From Ophioderma brevispina (Eukaryota; Echinodermata; Ophiuroidea; Amphilepidida; Ophiodermatidae): a stretch of DNA of 64,000 bases. The position numbers and the translations under genes are program-made. This document shows, one piece after another, positions 45,890 to 56,014 of the stretch. The notes under the pieces are model-generated. The model had not been told where the DNA came from and ran no database searches. It worked only from the letters and a program-made list of their open reading frames with translations. Each line of letters opens with the position of its first letter. Position 1 is the first letter of the stretch. Where the stretch lies: the NCBI GenBank assembly GCA_023653785.1, contig JAMKCH010012612.1, positions 1 to 64,000 of the forward strand, written 5' to 3'.

Positions 45890-47830
45890 ACGTATAGCAG
45901 GAATTGCTCCAAAGTATCAGTATCCAGTATCTAATGTAAGCACACATGTCCGGACAGATACCTGCTGCCAACTGCCTTAATTCCAGAGTTTCTTAGTCAA
46001 AGTCCAACCTCTTGAATCAGTCTCTAGGGAGTTTTTAAGTGAGTTACATCTACTGGTATTGAACCTGGTGGAATCTTCAACCTGGAGATGACTCCCCATG
46101 GTCTGAATGGCGATGCTCAACAGAATGAGAACTCAGAATGGCCGATCTAAGGTTTCCTTTCAGAAAGTGAGCGACCATGAAGCAATATCAGGACACACCT
46201 GTGTTGTGGAACACACCACAGACAATTGAACATCTCTGGTCTCCCACTGTTGGAGCAACAATGCCCTGTATGGGAAAATCACCCATGGCAATACACTTGA
46301 CTCAGCATTAAAATGCCTCCTGCCGGCTTATCATAAGATGTCTTCTTCCACCACCAATGGAGAACGTATACATTTAGCAGGAATTGCCCATCAAGACCGT
46401 TGTCATAGTGTCAGCGAGCATGCAAGAGCGTATCTGCCAAGTAATCTAAGGTGAAGCACACTATGTCCGGACGAGACCTCCTGCCAACCCGCCTAATCCA
46501 GAGTTTCTTGAGCAAAGTCCAACCTCTTGAATCAGTCTCTAAGGAGTTTAAAGGAGTAACATCTACTTGTATTGACCCTGGTGAGAATCTTCCACCTGGA
46601 GCTGTCTCCCCATGGGCTGAATGGCGATGCTCAACAAATTGAGAACCAGAATTGGCCGATCTAAGGTTTCCTTGCAGAAGTGAGGCTACCTGGAAGCATA
46701 TCAGGACACTACCTGTGTCGTGGAACAGCACCACAGACAATGGAACATCTCTTGGTCTGCCCATTGTTGGAGCAACAATGCCCTGTATGGGAAAGATCAA
46801 CCCATGGCAATAAACTTGACTCGGCATTAAATGCCTCCTGCCGGCTTATCATAAGATGTCCAACACCAACGGAGAACGTATACATTTTAGCAGGAATTGC
46901 CCCATCAGACATCTGTCATAGTGTAGCGAGCATGCAAGAGCGTAGCTGTCAAGTATCTAATGTGAAGAACACACTTGTTCGGACAGAGACCTGCTGCCAA
47001 CCTCCTAAATCCAGAGTTTCTTGAGCAAATTCATCAACCTCTTGCATCCGTCTCTCAGATTTAAAGGTAGTAAACATCTACTGGTAATTGACCTTGGTGA
47101 GAATCTCCACCTGGGGCTTTTTGACGCCCATGGTCTGATGGCGATGCTCAACAGATTGAGAACCAGAATTGGCCGACTAGGCTTCCTGCCGAATTGAGGC
47201 CTACCTGGAAGCACTCAGGACACTAACCTGGTTGTGGAAACATCACCACAGACCACTGGAACATCTCTTGGTCTGCCATTGTTGGAGCAACAATGCCCTG
47301 TATGGGAAAGATTCACCCGTGGCAATAAACTTGACTGCAGCATAAATGCCTCCTGCCGGCTTATCATAGATGTCTTCGTCCACCCCCAATGGGAACGTAT
47401 ATCATTTTAGCATAGCAGGAATTGCCCCATCAGACGTTGTCATAGTGTACGAGCATGCAAGAGCGTACTGTCATGTAGCTAATGTGAAGCACCCTATGTT
47501 CCGACAGAGCCCACTCTGCCAACCACCTTAATTCCAAAGTGTTGTTCGTCAGCAAAGTCAAACCTCTTGAATCAGTCGCTACGGAGCTTAAGAGAGTTCT
47601 TGGGGAAAGAAGACTTGCTAGCAACCAAGTAACCTCTAATGTATTGAACGTGATGATCATCTTCCACCTGGGGCTGACTCCTCATGGACTGAATGGCGAT
47701 GTTTCAACAGATTGAGAACTAGAATCAGCCGATCTAAGGTTTCTTTGCAGAAGTGGGCTACCTGGAAGCATTCCAGGACACTACCTGTGGTTGTGGAACA
47801 GAACCACAGACAATGGAACATCTCTCTGCA
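45890..47830 (+). repeat. Tandem array of an RT C-terminal domain, four units, period about 515 bp
   Basis: The word gccctgtatgggaaa recurs at about 46264, 46780 and 47295 (spacing 516 and 515). aatggcgatg recurs at about 46105, 46620, 47138 and 47691. Each unit encodes, in order, LAGIAP-D, SMQER, a SFLSKVQPLESVSK segment, EWR, RLRTRIGRSKVSLQKW, CG--PQTMEHLLVCPLLEQ. This is the C-terminal region of Jockey-like ORF2 with its small Cys motif. Period 516 would be 172 codons. Units 1-3 share a one-base loss at tggcgatgctcaac relative to unit 4 (tggcgatgtttcaac), so unit 4 retains the ancestral frame there. Confidence 0.88.
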
Positions 47831-47834
47831 TGAA

Positions 47835-48230
47835 GGGTCAGACAGTTCTCAATGGAGGAAGCTGGCCAAGTTGTTCACGTCTTTGATGGGTGATCTAGTT
47901 CACGACATGTGAACTTTTGAAGCTTGTAAACGTGGATTTGAGGAGCTTTTAGTCCAGAACATTGCCTTTGGCAGCAAATGTACTGACAGAGTCACATCAA
48001 TTACTGTATGAATGCATGCCTTTGATGTACCTTGACTTGTTTTGAGTTCCGCACTTCATAAACATATTGCAGCTAATGTCATTGTTGAAGGCCAGGCTGA
48101 GGATCAGTTCAACTGATTCAAACTTGGGTGCAGTATGGTGTGCAGAAAAAGGGGTGTGTCGGTCTCTCTTGCGAGCTTTTTTAGAGCTGGTACTTCCTCG
48201 AGGCCAAATGCACAAATCTCTACAAGTGAC
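47835..48230 (+). pseudogene. Unrecognised coding-like stretch upstream of the Cys-rich fragment
   Basis: Short frames read QWRKLAKLFTSLMGDLVHD, then FEACKRGFEELLVQNIAFGS and VSLASFFRAG, each stopped or shifted. The composition is protein-like and it leads toward the Cys-rich fragment, so it may be part of the same captured gene. No domain recognised. Confidence 0.3.
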
Positions 48231-48235
48231 ATCTC

Positions 48236-48293
<58 letters not shown>
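48231..48293 (+). repeat. (TC)n microsatellite
   Basis: About 62 bp of CT/TC with few interruptions. The Leu/Ser-repeat frames over it are artefacts. Confidence 0.95.
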
Positions 48294-48394
48294 AGTGTTT
48301 GCTTACTGGCTGATGAACTTCTTTGCAGACTTCAAAGAGTTCATGTTGTTAGTATGTAGCTAGGTCACCCATCAAAGATGAGAACAACTTGCGG

Positions 48395-48790
48395 TACTAA
48401 TTATTTAGAGCAAAGAAAGCCAAAATTGAATCTGGCCTGCTTCCTCCATGTGAGGACTGCCTAACCCTTCATGCAGATGGGGCAAACTATATGGTGTCGT
48501 AGAAGCCTCTCCAGACACTTCAAGCCCCAATGGTCATGGATGGACTGTACGTCCTGATGGTAATTTGATCATCAAGTGGGATGAATTGGCAAACCCCTGC
48601 TGCAGACGTGTTTTAGAGTTGTACCCTGCAATAATTGCCCAAGAGGGTGCAAGTTGCCAGACTGTTGTTGGCTCCTGGGCCCGGTCCGCTTGTGCCCCGG
48701 GATCGACCTGTGAAACATGCACGGTGAGGTCATTACTTGGACAGTTCTGATGATTATGGGGGGACGAGGAAAGAAGACTATTAAAGAAGG
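48395..48790 (+). pseudogene. C-terminal Cys-rich fragment of a repetitive invertebrate protein family
   Basis: Frames in order: YLEQRK, LLPPCEDCLTLH, GANY, then SPNGHGWTVRPDGNLIIKW, then CNNCPRGCKLPDCC and CETC. The succession LPPxxDxLxLH...RANY...P-GHGW...LxxxW...CxC..GCKxPxCxC is one I recall as the C-terminus of a large, widely scattered family in invertebrate genomes, possibly carried by mobile elements. Function unknown. The Cys spacing suggests metal binding, like CXC domains. At least three frameshifts, so broken here. Confidence 0.5.
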
Positions 48791-48799
48791 CAAAATACA

Positions 48800-49215
48800 G
48801 ATGAAATAGATTGGCCAAAATACTGTAATTGAGACTTTGTGAATTGGTGACTAGTTATGTATAATTATTCCGAGTGTAATACAGTAAACACTTAAAAAAC
48901 GCCATGATTCAAAGGGCTACAATTCAAACAGCAACGCAAGTTACCAAATGCTAATTTGGCACATGGCGCCAATTTGGGATATGAAAATTAGATTTATTGA
49001 AATGGATGGCCTATGAAATCATTTTGGTTGTGTTTAATCAACAACTCATTTTAGCAGTTTTGTGGGAGTTTGTACCTAAAATTCTTTATGAATCAGGATA
49101 TGGCCGCAATAGTAAGGCTCGCGCAATTCCAATGGCAGGCAATTTGGTTAGCAAATTAAAAAAAGCTGCTCAAGTTGTCCTTGAAGTCTTGATACACACA
49201 TGATTATAATAATAG
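48800..49215. other. No supported gene
   Basis: A 68-residue frame at 48997-49203 has no recognised domain. Words such as atatggccgcaat near 49103 suggest a decayed further copy of the arm sub-repeat. Confidence 0.4.
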
Positions 49216-49219
49216 TGCA

Positions 49220-50714
49220 ATAGTGTAATTGTAAACTTAAGGTAAGATTATCATGTGATAACTTGACCAATGACTGTTAAAGTCAAAATTTGTCAAAATT
49301 TACGAAAATGGCGGCCATTTTGGATTTCTTTACAAATTAGGTTTATTTTTAAAAAGCATGGATTTGAGTTCGTGGTTGTCCATTATCAACACCTTGTGTT
49401 AGCATATATTTCCACTAAAAGAATTTCTTTTCTACAAGACATTATATGGCCGGATAATAAATATAACGAAAATTTCAAAGGTGGCCATTTTCTTATTGCA
49501 AAATTAGCATGCTAGGTTGTCACCTTCGAATTCTTTTATAAACTAATACCGATTTTTTTTTAAAAAAAGTAAAAAATTGCAAATTTAAAAGTGCTTGTCA
49601 ATCATGTGATACCTTGAATATTTGACTGTTAAAGTCAAAATTAGGCTCAATTAGGCGAGGCCATTTTGGATTTATGCAGATTAGGTTTTAATTTAAATGT
49701 ATGGATTTGAGTTCTGGTGGGTGTCCATTGTCAAACCCCACCTCCTGTTAGCTTTTATTCCACTAAAAGAATTCTCTAAAAGACATCATATGGCTAAAAC
49801 TAGTTTTGGAGAAATTTCATTGGCGGCCATTTGTTATGCAAATTAGCAGGTTTAAGTTTACGCTACTATATGGATGTGTTTTATATGCAAAATTTATGTA
49901 TGATGAGTTTCTGAGTAAGTTGATAACACACTTCGCTTTGCCACGCCTGATGGTACCGACAACCTATCTGGCCCAAGGACTATTGCCTCATTCTTCTTTA
50001 CTGCGCTGCGCTGCTCCCCCCCCCCCCAACCCAATTTGACGACGTCAGAACTGCGCTCCTTTTCCATTTCATTAATTGACTTCTAATCATTCTTGTCCGT
50101 CAGGATGATTTCATAGGCAGCGGTTATTCTATTCCGAAGTTCTGGCAAGTTTGCGGGTGGTTCTGCTTAATGTTCCTCTAGGGCGAAGGTCTAGCGGAGT
50201 CAAAAGGGGATCTTCGCAACGAATAACCGACTGCCTTTGACAAGCATCAGACGGACAAGAAGATAGAAGTCGATGGAATGGAAAAGAGGAACGCAAAGCA
50301 GATCCGTTTTGTTACGACGGCCCCAACTTCCCCACGTAGAGAGGACAGAGCAGTGCAGTACAGAAGAATGAGAAGATCTGGGAATTTCTAATAATTTTGG
50401 AAACTAACTTTTCAATATCGACTGGACCTTTGTCGCAAAAAACAAAAGCAAAAACAATGAACAACGAATGAGCTTGGAGAAGGTGTATTGTCTAAAGACT
50501 ACTGAAAGAGTAGTAACAATCCGTGGATAAATGAAAAATGGTACAAATGTCAATCGGCCATAACTCCGTCAATATGCATCTCGTGGAAAAAGATCGTTTC
50601 GGTGTTGTAAACCTAATGACATGCAATTCTCAGAAGAGGTATTCATTGTATGTTTTAACTTGTTTCTCCTAATGAATAGAGCGCACTTTGAGGGTTTCTT
50701 TTTTTGAGACACGG
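49220..50714 (-). repeat. Right arm of the composite, with two sub-repeats and a nested palindrome
   Basis: Sub-repeats at about 49250-49530 and 49605-49870 share gactgttaaagtcaaaattt, the GCGGCCATTTTGGATTT or GAGGCCATTTTGGATTT word, atggatttgagttc, tccactaaaagaatt and a second GGCCATTT. They are inverted copies of the left-arm blocks. The terminal part 50475-50714 pairs with 43840-44100. Confidence 0.75.
49985..50375. repeat. 390 bp palindrome nested in the right arm
   Basis: Arms of about 180 bp: ctcattcttctttactgcgc (49988) against gtacagaagaatgag (near 50360), gcgctccttttccatttca (50053) against tggaatggaaaagaggaac (50271), attcttgtccgtcaggatga (50090) against catcagacggacaagaag (50245), aggcagcggttattc (50115) against gaataaccgactgcct (50221). 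A C13 run lies in the left arm at about 50018. Confidence 0.88.
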
Positions 50715-52237
50715 TATTTGTTGATTGTCACTATGTATAGAGCAGTACATTCACCACTCAAATGTATCCTAATTGAGGGCGCTTTTTTCAAATGGCCATG
50801 GGCATTCTTCGGTCATGGTTGTGACCTTAAAAAGGGGAAATTCAACTCAATGCTGTTTTCCCAATAAAAACCAATTGTTATTTACTTTTGTATAAGAAAA
50901 ATTTTTAGACCAAACCTAACCAAAAATAATGTTTCCACTTCGCTAGATTGATTACTTTTGTCATGAGGGGCAAAAAAAGTTCGGTAACGTTGTGACCTCA
51001 GAAAAAAAAAGTGTTTAGAATTCAAACTTCAATGTAAAATTCTGTGAATATTAAAGTACTCACATTCTTATATTTATTTAGAAAGACTGGTGTGTTGTCA
51101 TTGCAATATGTTGGGTAATTTAAAGGAACAAGCAAGCTTTACTGGAGGAAAATTACAACGTTATAATCACTAAGTACGGTCACGTGTGAGACATTGGTGG
51201 TTGCGGGAGTGTGACATCTCACGCAAAATTGATGACTATTGGTAATGTGCACCAAAAATGAAGTTTAATAAAAATTGTGTATATCACTAGGCATCTTCCA
51301 ACTATTTCAAACACTTCATTTACAATGTCATCAGTATAGTATGAGTTTCTGTGTTGAATATGCTAGTTGCAAAATTTGGCAACTTCACCCCAAACTTTTA
51401 AAAGGCACCCATCTGGAAATCACAGGTTTAAACCAGTCTTTATTATAATAATTGTTGGTGTTTGTTTTAACGCTGATATATTCATATTTTAAATTATAAT
51501 AAACGTTAACCACACTGCTACTTTCTTCAATATGACTAGAAATTTATGTCTTCAAATACTAAAATTGTGGGCGGTCATTGTGTGTGACAGTATCGCACAT
51601 CAATAACGTTTGGAAAGGGGGGAAAGATCTAAACCATTTATTTTGTATAATGGAAGGTAAATAAACTGGCCTTTGACATGCAATATGAACATTAATGAGA
51701 AAGTGGTTGTCTAGTTAATAAAGCTTTGGTTTTTTTTTTTTTTTTTTTAATTATATCAATTTACCTTTAGTAAATTACTTGTTATTACTTGGTCTCAGTT
51801 CCTATAAATTTCAAACAAAAATTAAAAGCTAATTAATATAAAAATATTTTTAAATTAATCAAATTTTACCTCAGTAATAATCTCAATTTTTTAACCAAAT
51901 ATTTACAGAAGTTCATTATGCAAATGGGATGTTTGGTTGACATTTGCTTAAAAATATCATGCAGGAAACTGGGAAGGATGATTAACGTGAGAAGTAAAGG
52001 AAATTTCTTTCGGAAGGGTCCAGAGACCACTTTCGGAAAAAAATTACGGGTCTGAAGAATATTCCACATTGAAAATAACCGTTCTAAGTTCTCCCCTGGC
52101 CGCCTTAGTAACTATAATGGACAGTTGAAAAAAGAAGCACAATTGATAGATAATGAGGAAAGAAAAAGGGCTAGGACGTATATGGGCGAATAATTGTTTC
52201 CCTTTCGGAAAAAAAACAAAAAAAAAACAAAATAATG
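50470..52237 (+). repeat. 1.75 kb tandem duplication, unit 1
   Basis: Starts gagcttggagaaggtgtatt, includes the terminal 245 bp of the composite's right arm, and runs to aaaaacaaaataat before an identical start. Non-coding; unit 2 is very similar but with many indels. Confidence 0.9.
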
Positions 52238-53524
52238 AGCTTGGAGAAGGTGTATTGTCTAAAGACTACTGAAAGAGTAACAATCCGTGGATAAAATGAA
52301 AAAGTGGTACAAATTTTCAATCGGCCATAACTCAGTCAATATGCATCCTATTGGAAAGATCGTTTCGGTGTTGTAAACCTAATGACATGCACTTCTCAGA
52401 AGTGTATTAATTTGTATGGTTTACTTTTTTCTCCTCATGAAATAGAGGTCACTTTGAGGGTTTCCTTTTTTTGAGACACCCGGTATTTGTTGATGTCAAA
52501 TGTATAGAGCAGTCACATTCACCACTCAAATGTATCCTAATTGAGGGCGCTTTTCAAAATGGCCATGGGTCATTCTTCGGTTAGGTTTGTGACCTAAAAA
52601 ATGGGAAATTTCAACTTAATGCTGTTTTGCCAATATAACCAATCTGTTATTTACCTTTTGTATAATGAAAAATCTTTAGACCAAACCTAACCAAAAATAA
52701 TGTTTCCACTTTCGCTAGATTGATTATTTTGTCATGAGGGGCAAATAAAGCTCGGTCACGTTTGTGACCTCAGAAAAAAAGGGGTTTTTAGAATTCAAAC
52801 TTCAACTGTAAAATTCTGTGAATATTTAAGTACTCACATTCTTATATTTATTTTAGAAAGACTGGTGTGTTGTCATTGCAACTATGTTGGTAATTAAAAG
52901 GAACAAGCAAGCTTTACTTGGAAATTAACAAATTTATATCACTAAGTACGGTCACGTGTGTGACATTGGTGGTTACGAGTGTGACATCTCACGCAAAATT
53001 GATGACTATTGGTAATGTGCACCAAAAATGAAGTTTTAATAAAATATTGTGTATATCCATAGGCCTATTCTCAACTATTTCAAACACTCTCATTACAATG
53101 TCATCAGTAATAGTATGCAGATTTCCTGTGTTGAAATAGTGCTAGTCTGCAAAATTTGGCAACTTCACCCCAAACTTTCAAAAGACACATGGAAATCAAG
53201 TTTAAACCAGTCTTTATTATAATAATTGTTGTTTTCTTGTTTAAGCTGATCATATTCATATTTTAACTGATAATAAAAGTTAACACTGCTACCTTCTTCA
53301 ATATGACTAGAAATTTATGTCCTTCAAATACTAAAAATTGTGAGTGCCGGTCACGTGTGTGACAGTATTAGCACATCAATAACTTTTGAAAGAGGAAAGA
53401 TCTAAACCATTTATTTTGTATAATGGAAGGTACATAAACTGGCTTTGACATGAAATATGAACATTACTGAGACAGTGGTTTTCTAGTAATAAAAGCTTTG
53501 TATTTTTCGTCACGTGTGTGACAT
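51179..53524 (+). promoter_or_regulatory. Recurring GTCACGTGTGTGACA motif
   Basis: GTCAC-N4-GTGAC, which includes an E-box CACGTG, is found at about 51179 (GTCACGTGTGAGACA, altered), 52951, 53350 and 53509. Relatives ggtcacgtttgtgacctca (52755) and taggtttgtgacctaa (52582) also occur. The spacing is irregular (about 160-400 bp), so these are not simply units of a satellite. A binding role is speculation. Confidence 0.4.
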
Positions 53525-53968
53525 ACCAAAGTCAATTAAAATTCTCTGTTAATTACTTGTCTATTTCCTATAAATTTCAAACAAAAATTAAAAGCTAATT
53601 AATATAAAACTAAAGAAGCAAAATGTTGTAATAATCTCACTTTTTTAACCAAAAATATTAAAGAAGTTCATTATGCAAATGAGGATGTTTGAGTTGAACA
53701 TCTTGCTTAAAAATATCATGCAGGAAATTGGAAGGATGATTAACGTGATAATGTAAAGGAAATTTCTTTCGGAAGTGTCCAGAGACCACTTTCGGAAAAA
53801 ATACGGTCTGAAGAATATTCATACATTTAAATAACCGTCTCTGTCTCCGTCGCTTTCGTAACTATAATGGACAGTTGAACAAAGAAGCACAATGGATAAT
53901 GATGAAAAGAAAAAGGGCTAGACGTATATGGGAGAATAATGTATCCCTTGTCGGAAAAACAAAATAAT
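52238..53968 (+). repeat. 1.75 kb tandem duplication, unit 2
   Basis: Head-to-tail copy of 50470-52237, ending ggaaaaacaaaataatgaga. Unit 2 keeps GTCACGTGTGTGACA motifs that are partly degraded in unit 1. Confidence 0.9.
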
Positions 53969-54042
53969 GAGAGAGGCGCAGCCGAGCCCATTTTTAAAGT
54001 TTTCCCGGCCGATGATATATTTTGAACCCATGAAGGATACTC

Positions 54043-54187
54043 TATTTTCTATTTTATTACCTAAGACAGCTTTATTTAATAAAATAAATGCATTCGCGGC
54101 GCATTATGCTTTAGATAATGGACAGTAAACTGACCAATCAGAATGTGCTGCCTTCTCAATAATGGGCAGTAGAGGTAATAGAAATGT
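54043..54187. mobile_element. Possible MITE with TTTCTATTTTATTACCT ends
   Basis: TTTCTATTTTATTACCT at 54047 and aggtaatagaaatg at 54174 are imperfect inverted ends around a 100 bp interior with ctgaccaatcagaatg. No target duplication resolved. Confidence 0.4.
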
Positions 54188-54189
54188 GC

Positions 54190-54650
54190 ATTTAGAGATA
54201 ATACAGCCGTCTTCAAGGAGCCACCTAACTTGTCCAACTTGTCATCTACTGTCTGAAGATGTCCAGTCTTTTTTCTAACGTTTCGCCAACGTATCGAAAC
54301 CCCTGAGAGAGCAGAATAGGATTTAATAAAGTGCGTGAACGGAGAACATCGAGAAAATCCTATTAAATACTACATGAAAATTTATGTGAGAAAATGCCCA
54401 ACTCAGTCATTCATTCTTGAGGAAGGAAAAACGCGTTATGTATTACCCTGTAGCAGATTTACTAAATTAGCTGTCATTATCGTGAGTAACAACGGAAATT
54501 CGATTGTACGAAATGGGCAAACGAGGAGAGTAAACCACATTAAGTTATAGAATGGCTAACACGGATAAAGAAGAGTAGCGCTTAAAAAAAAGATTTGACC
54601 CTGGTTTAGGAATACGGCCAGTAGAGGTCATTTCCTTTGAGCTCAGTTGT
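54190..54650. other. No supported gene
   Basis: A 71-residue plus-strand frame (54335-54550, starting MNGEHRENPIKYYMK) shows no domain I recognise. The preceding text gtttcgccaacgtatcgaaa is a short palindromic-like word. Evidence is too weak for a gene. Confidence 0.35.
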
Positions 54651-54656
54651 AGCTTA

Positions 54657-56009
54657 CAGCCTGTTCCAAAAATGTTAACACTCGGGACAAAAACATTTTG
54701 TTTTTGTTAAAGTACGCATGTGTATTTGTTTGATTTGCTCTTAACGCTAAAGAAATAAGCTTTTATGTGCCGTTTATTTCATTCCAATCCGATATGTACA
54801 AAAGATATGCTTTGTCAAAAAAGGAGAGTGCAAAATCGGATTGGTCGGATTTGCATCGGTTACCTTTTGTAAGATTGTGGGAAACATGATTTTGTAACAT
54901 ACTCAAAGCTGGAAGGTATTGATTGACAATTGAACCTACTGACTCTTTGTCAATCCCTTTTGAACTCCATGATAGTAATTAAAATGTGACCATTGTCTTT
55001 ATGATCAGCAATACGTTTTTGTGCGTGTTCAAATATTAATCAGTGAGTTCACTTTCATTACAAGTCTTAGCCTTATCAAATTGCTCAGAATTACATAGAA
55101 TGCTAAAACCAATTAACCAAATCAACCCAAACAAACAATTAGACTCTTCATATTGAATTCCCAATGAAACAAATGATTCTGTAGAGAGAACAAACAACAA
55201 AACACGCAAAGACACTAAAGAGAAAAAGAAACGTAGATAGTGAAGCAGGCGAAATTGGCAGGCCCAGCAGAACCATAAGGGACCAGAATGATAAAAAACT
55301 CGAACCAACATCTCTCATTAGCCATTGTGATAGATACAACCATGAGCGCGTGGTATAACCCGCTGACAGGAATTTTGAAGTCTTCCTTCGACGGAATAAG
55401 GCAGCAAGATCCATTTCTTTTTCTTTTAAAATGGAAAGAAGATGTTTACTGAAGTTAAAGGTGCTTGTTCCGATCGTCTTTGGGACCCCCCTGGTTTAAC
55501 CGAAAGTAGTATCAATTTTGATATTAGATGAAAGGCCGTATTTTTCTCATTGTCGTCCTGAAATTTCAGCTTTCAAATCCATTTCTTTCTCAAGATATAG
55601 ATAAAAAACTACCGTTTTAGTGGTTAACCATCATATTAGCACAGTAGTGAATAGGGCGTTGCACTATGCATTATCGCGTCTAGCATCAAAACCGCAAGTT
55701 TGTTTCCCACGGTACTTGATGGTCGGTGTGTACAGGTGTCAGGCTCTCATATCATAATAGAGAACCTGATAGACAAAAATCGGAACAAGCACCTTTAAGT
55801 GTATTTATGTTGCGTCATGCATTTCAAATACTTGGAGGCGGAAATCGGACCAAGTTGAATTTGAACTCTCACATTTGATGAAGCATATCTACACATCGGA
55901 CTGGAATGAAATAAATGACAAATAAAAGAATAATTGTTTGGCCAATGCGTACCTTTCTTTTTAACAACATGCCCTTGTCCCGAGTGTTAAAATTTTTTGG
56001 GACAGCGTG
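54657..56009. mobile_element. TA-flanked non-autonomous transposon, related to family A
   Basis: Ends CAGCCTGTTCCAAAAATGTT and ...TTTTTTGGGACAGCGTG, TA at 54655-54656 and 56010-56011. Inverted similarity continues about 200 bp inward (aacactcggg-ac, ttatttcattccaatccgat against atcggactggaatgaaataa). Mariner-like by its ends. No transposase: the two overlapping minus-strand frames at 55036-55414 have no recognised domain. Confidence 0.82.
55455..55798. mobile_element. TTAA-flanked MITE nested in the previous element
   Basis: TTAA-AGGTGCTTGTTCCGAT at the left and ATCGGAACAAGCACCT-TTAA at the right are perfect 16 bp inverted ends with TTAA outside. About 336 bp and non-coding. Its ends differ from the AGGCTGACTCAGAG family except for the first AGG. 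Confidence 0.9.
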
Positions 56010-56014
56010 TATGG

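Larger units (their letters stand above)
43840..50714. mobile_element. 6.9 kb fold-back-like composite with long repeated inverted ends
   Basis: The right end ...CCTCAAAG-type gagggtttctttttttgaga-cacgg is the inverse of the left end acctggttgtctaaaaatca-aaaaagg-acacctcg. TA lies outside each (43838-43839, 50715-50716). Further inside, ggtttccgacaccgaa with agatctttcc (43950-43975) is the inverse of ggaaa-agatcg-tttcggtgttgtaaacc (near 50595). The arms also contain sub-repeats with AAAATGGCCGCC words. The middle carries an RT fragment, an RT C-terminal tandem array and a Cys-rich gene fragment. This resembles Foldback elements that carry passenger DNA. Confidence 0.68.

Noticed and set aside
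48067..48363. Leu/Ser-repeat frames of 74-98 residues
   Set aside because: Mostly produced by the (TC)n microsatellite at 48231-48293.
54240..54310. Penelope-like end near gtttcgccaacg
   Set aside because: Only a short partial resemblance; no CTGATGA...GAAA pair and no second end.
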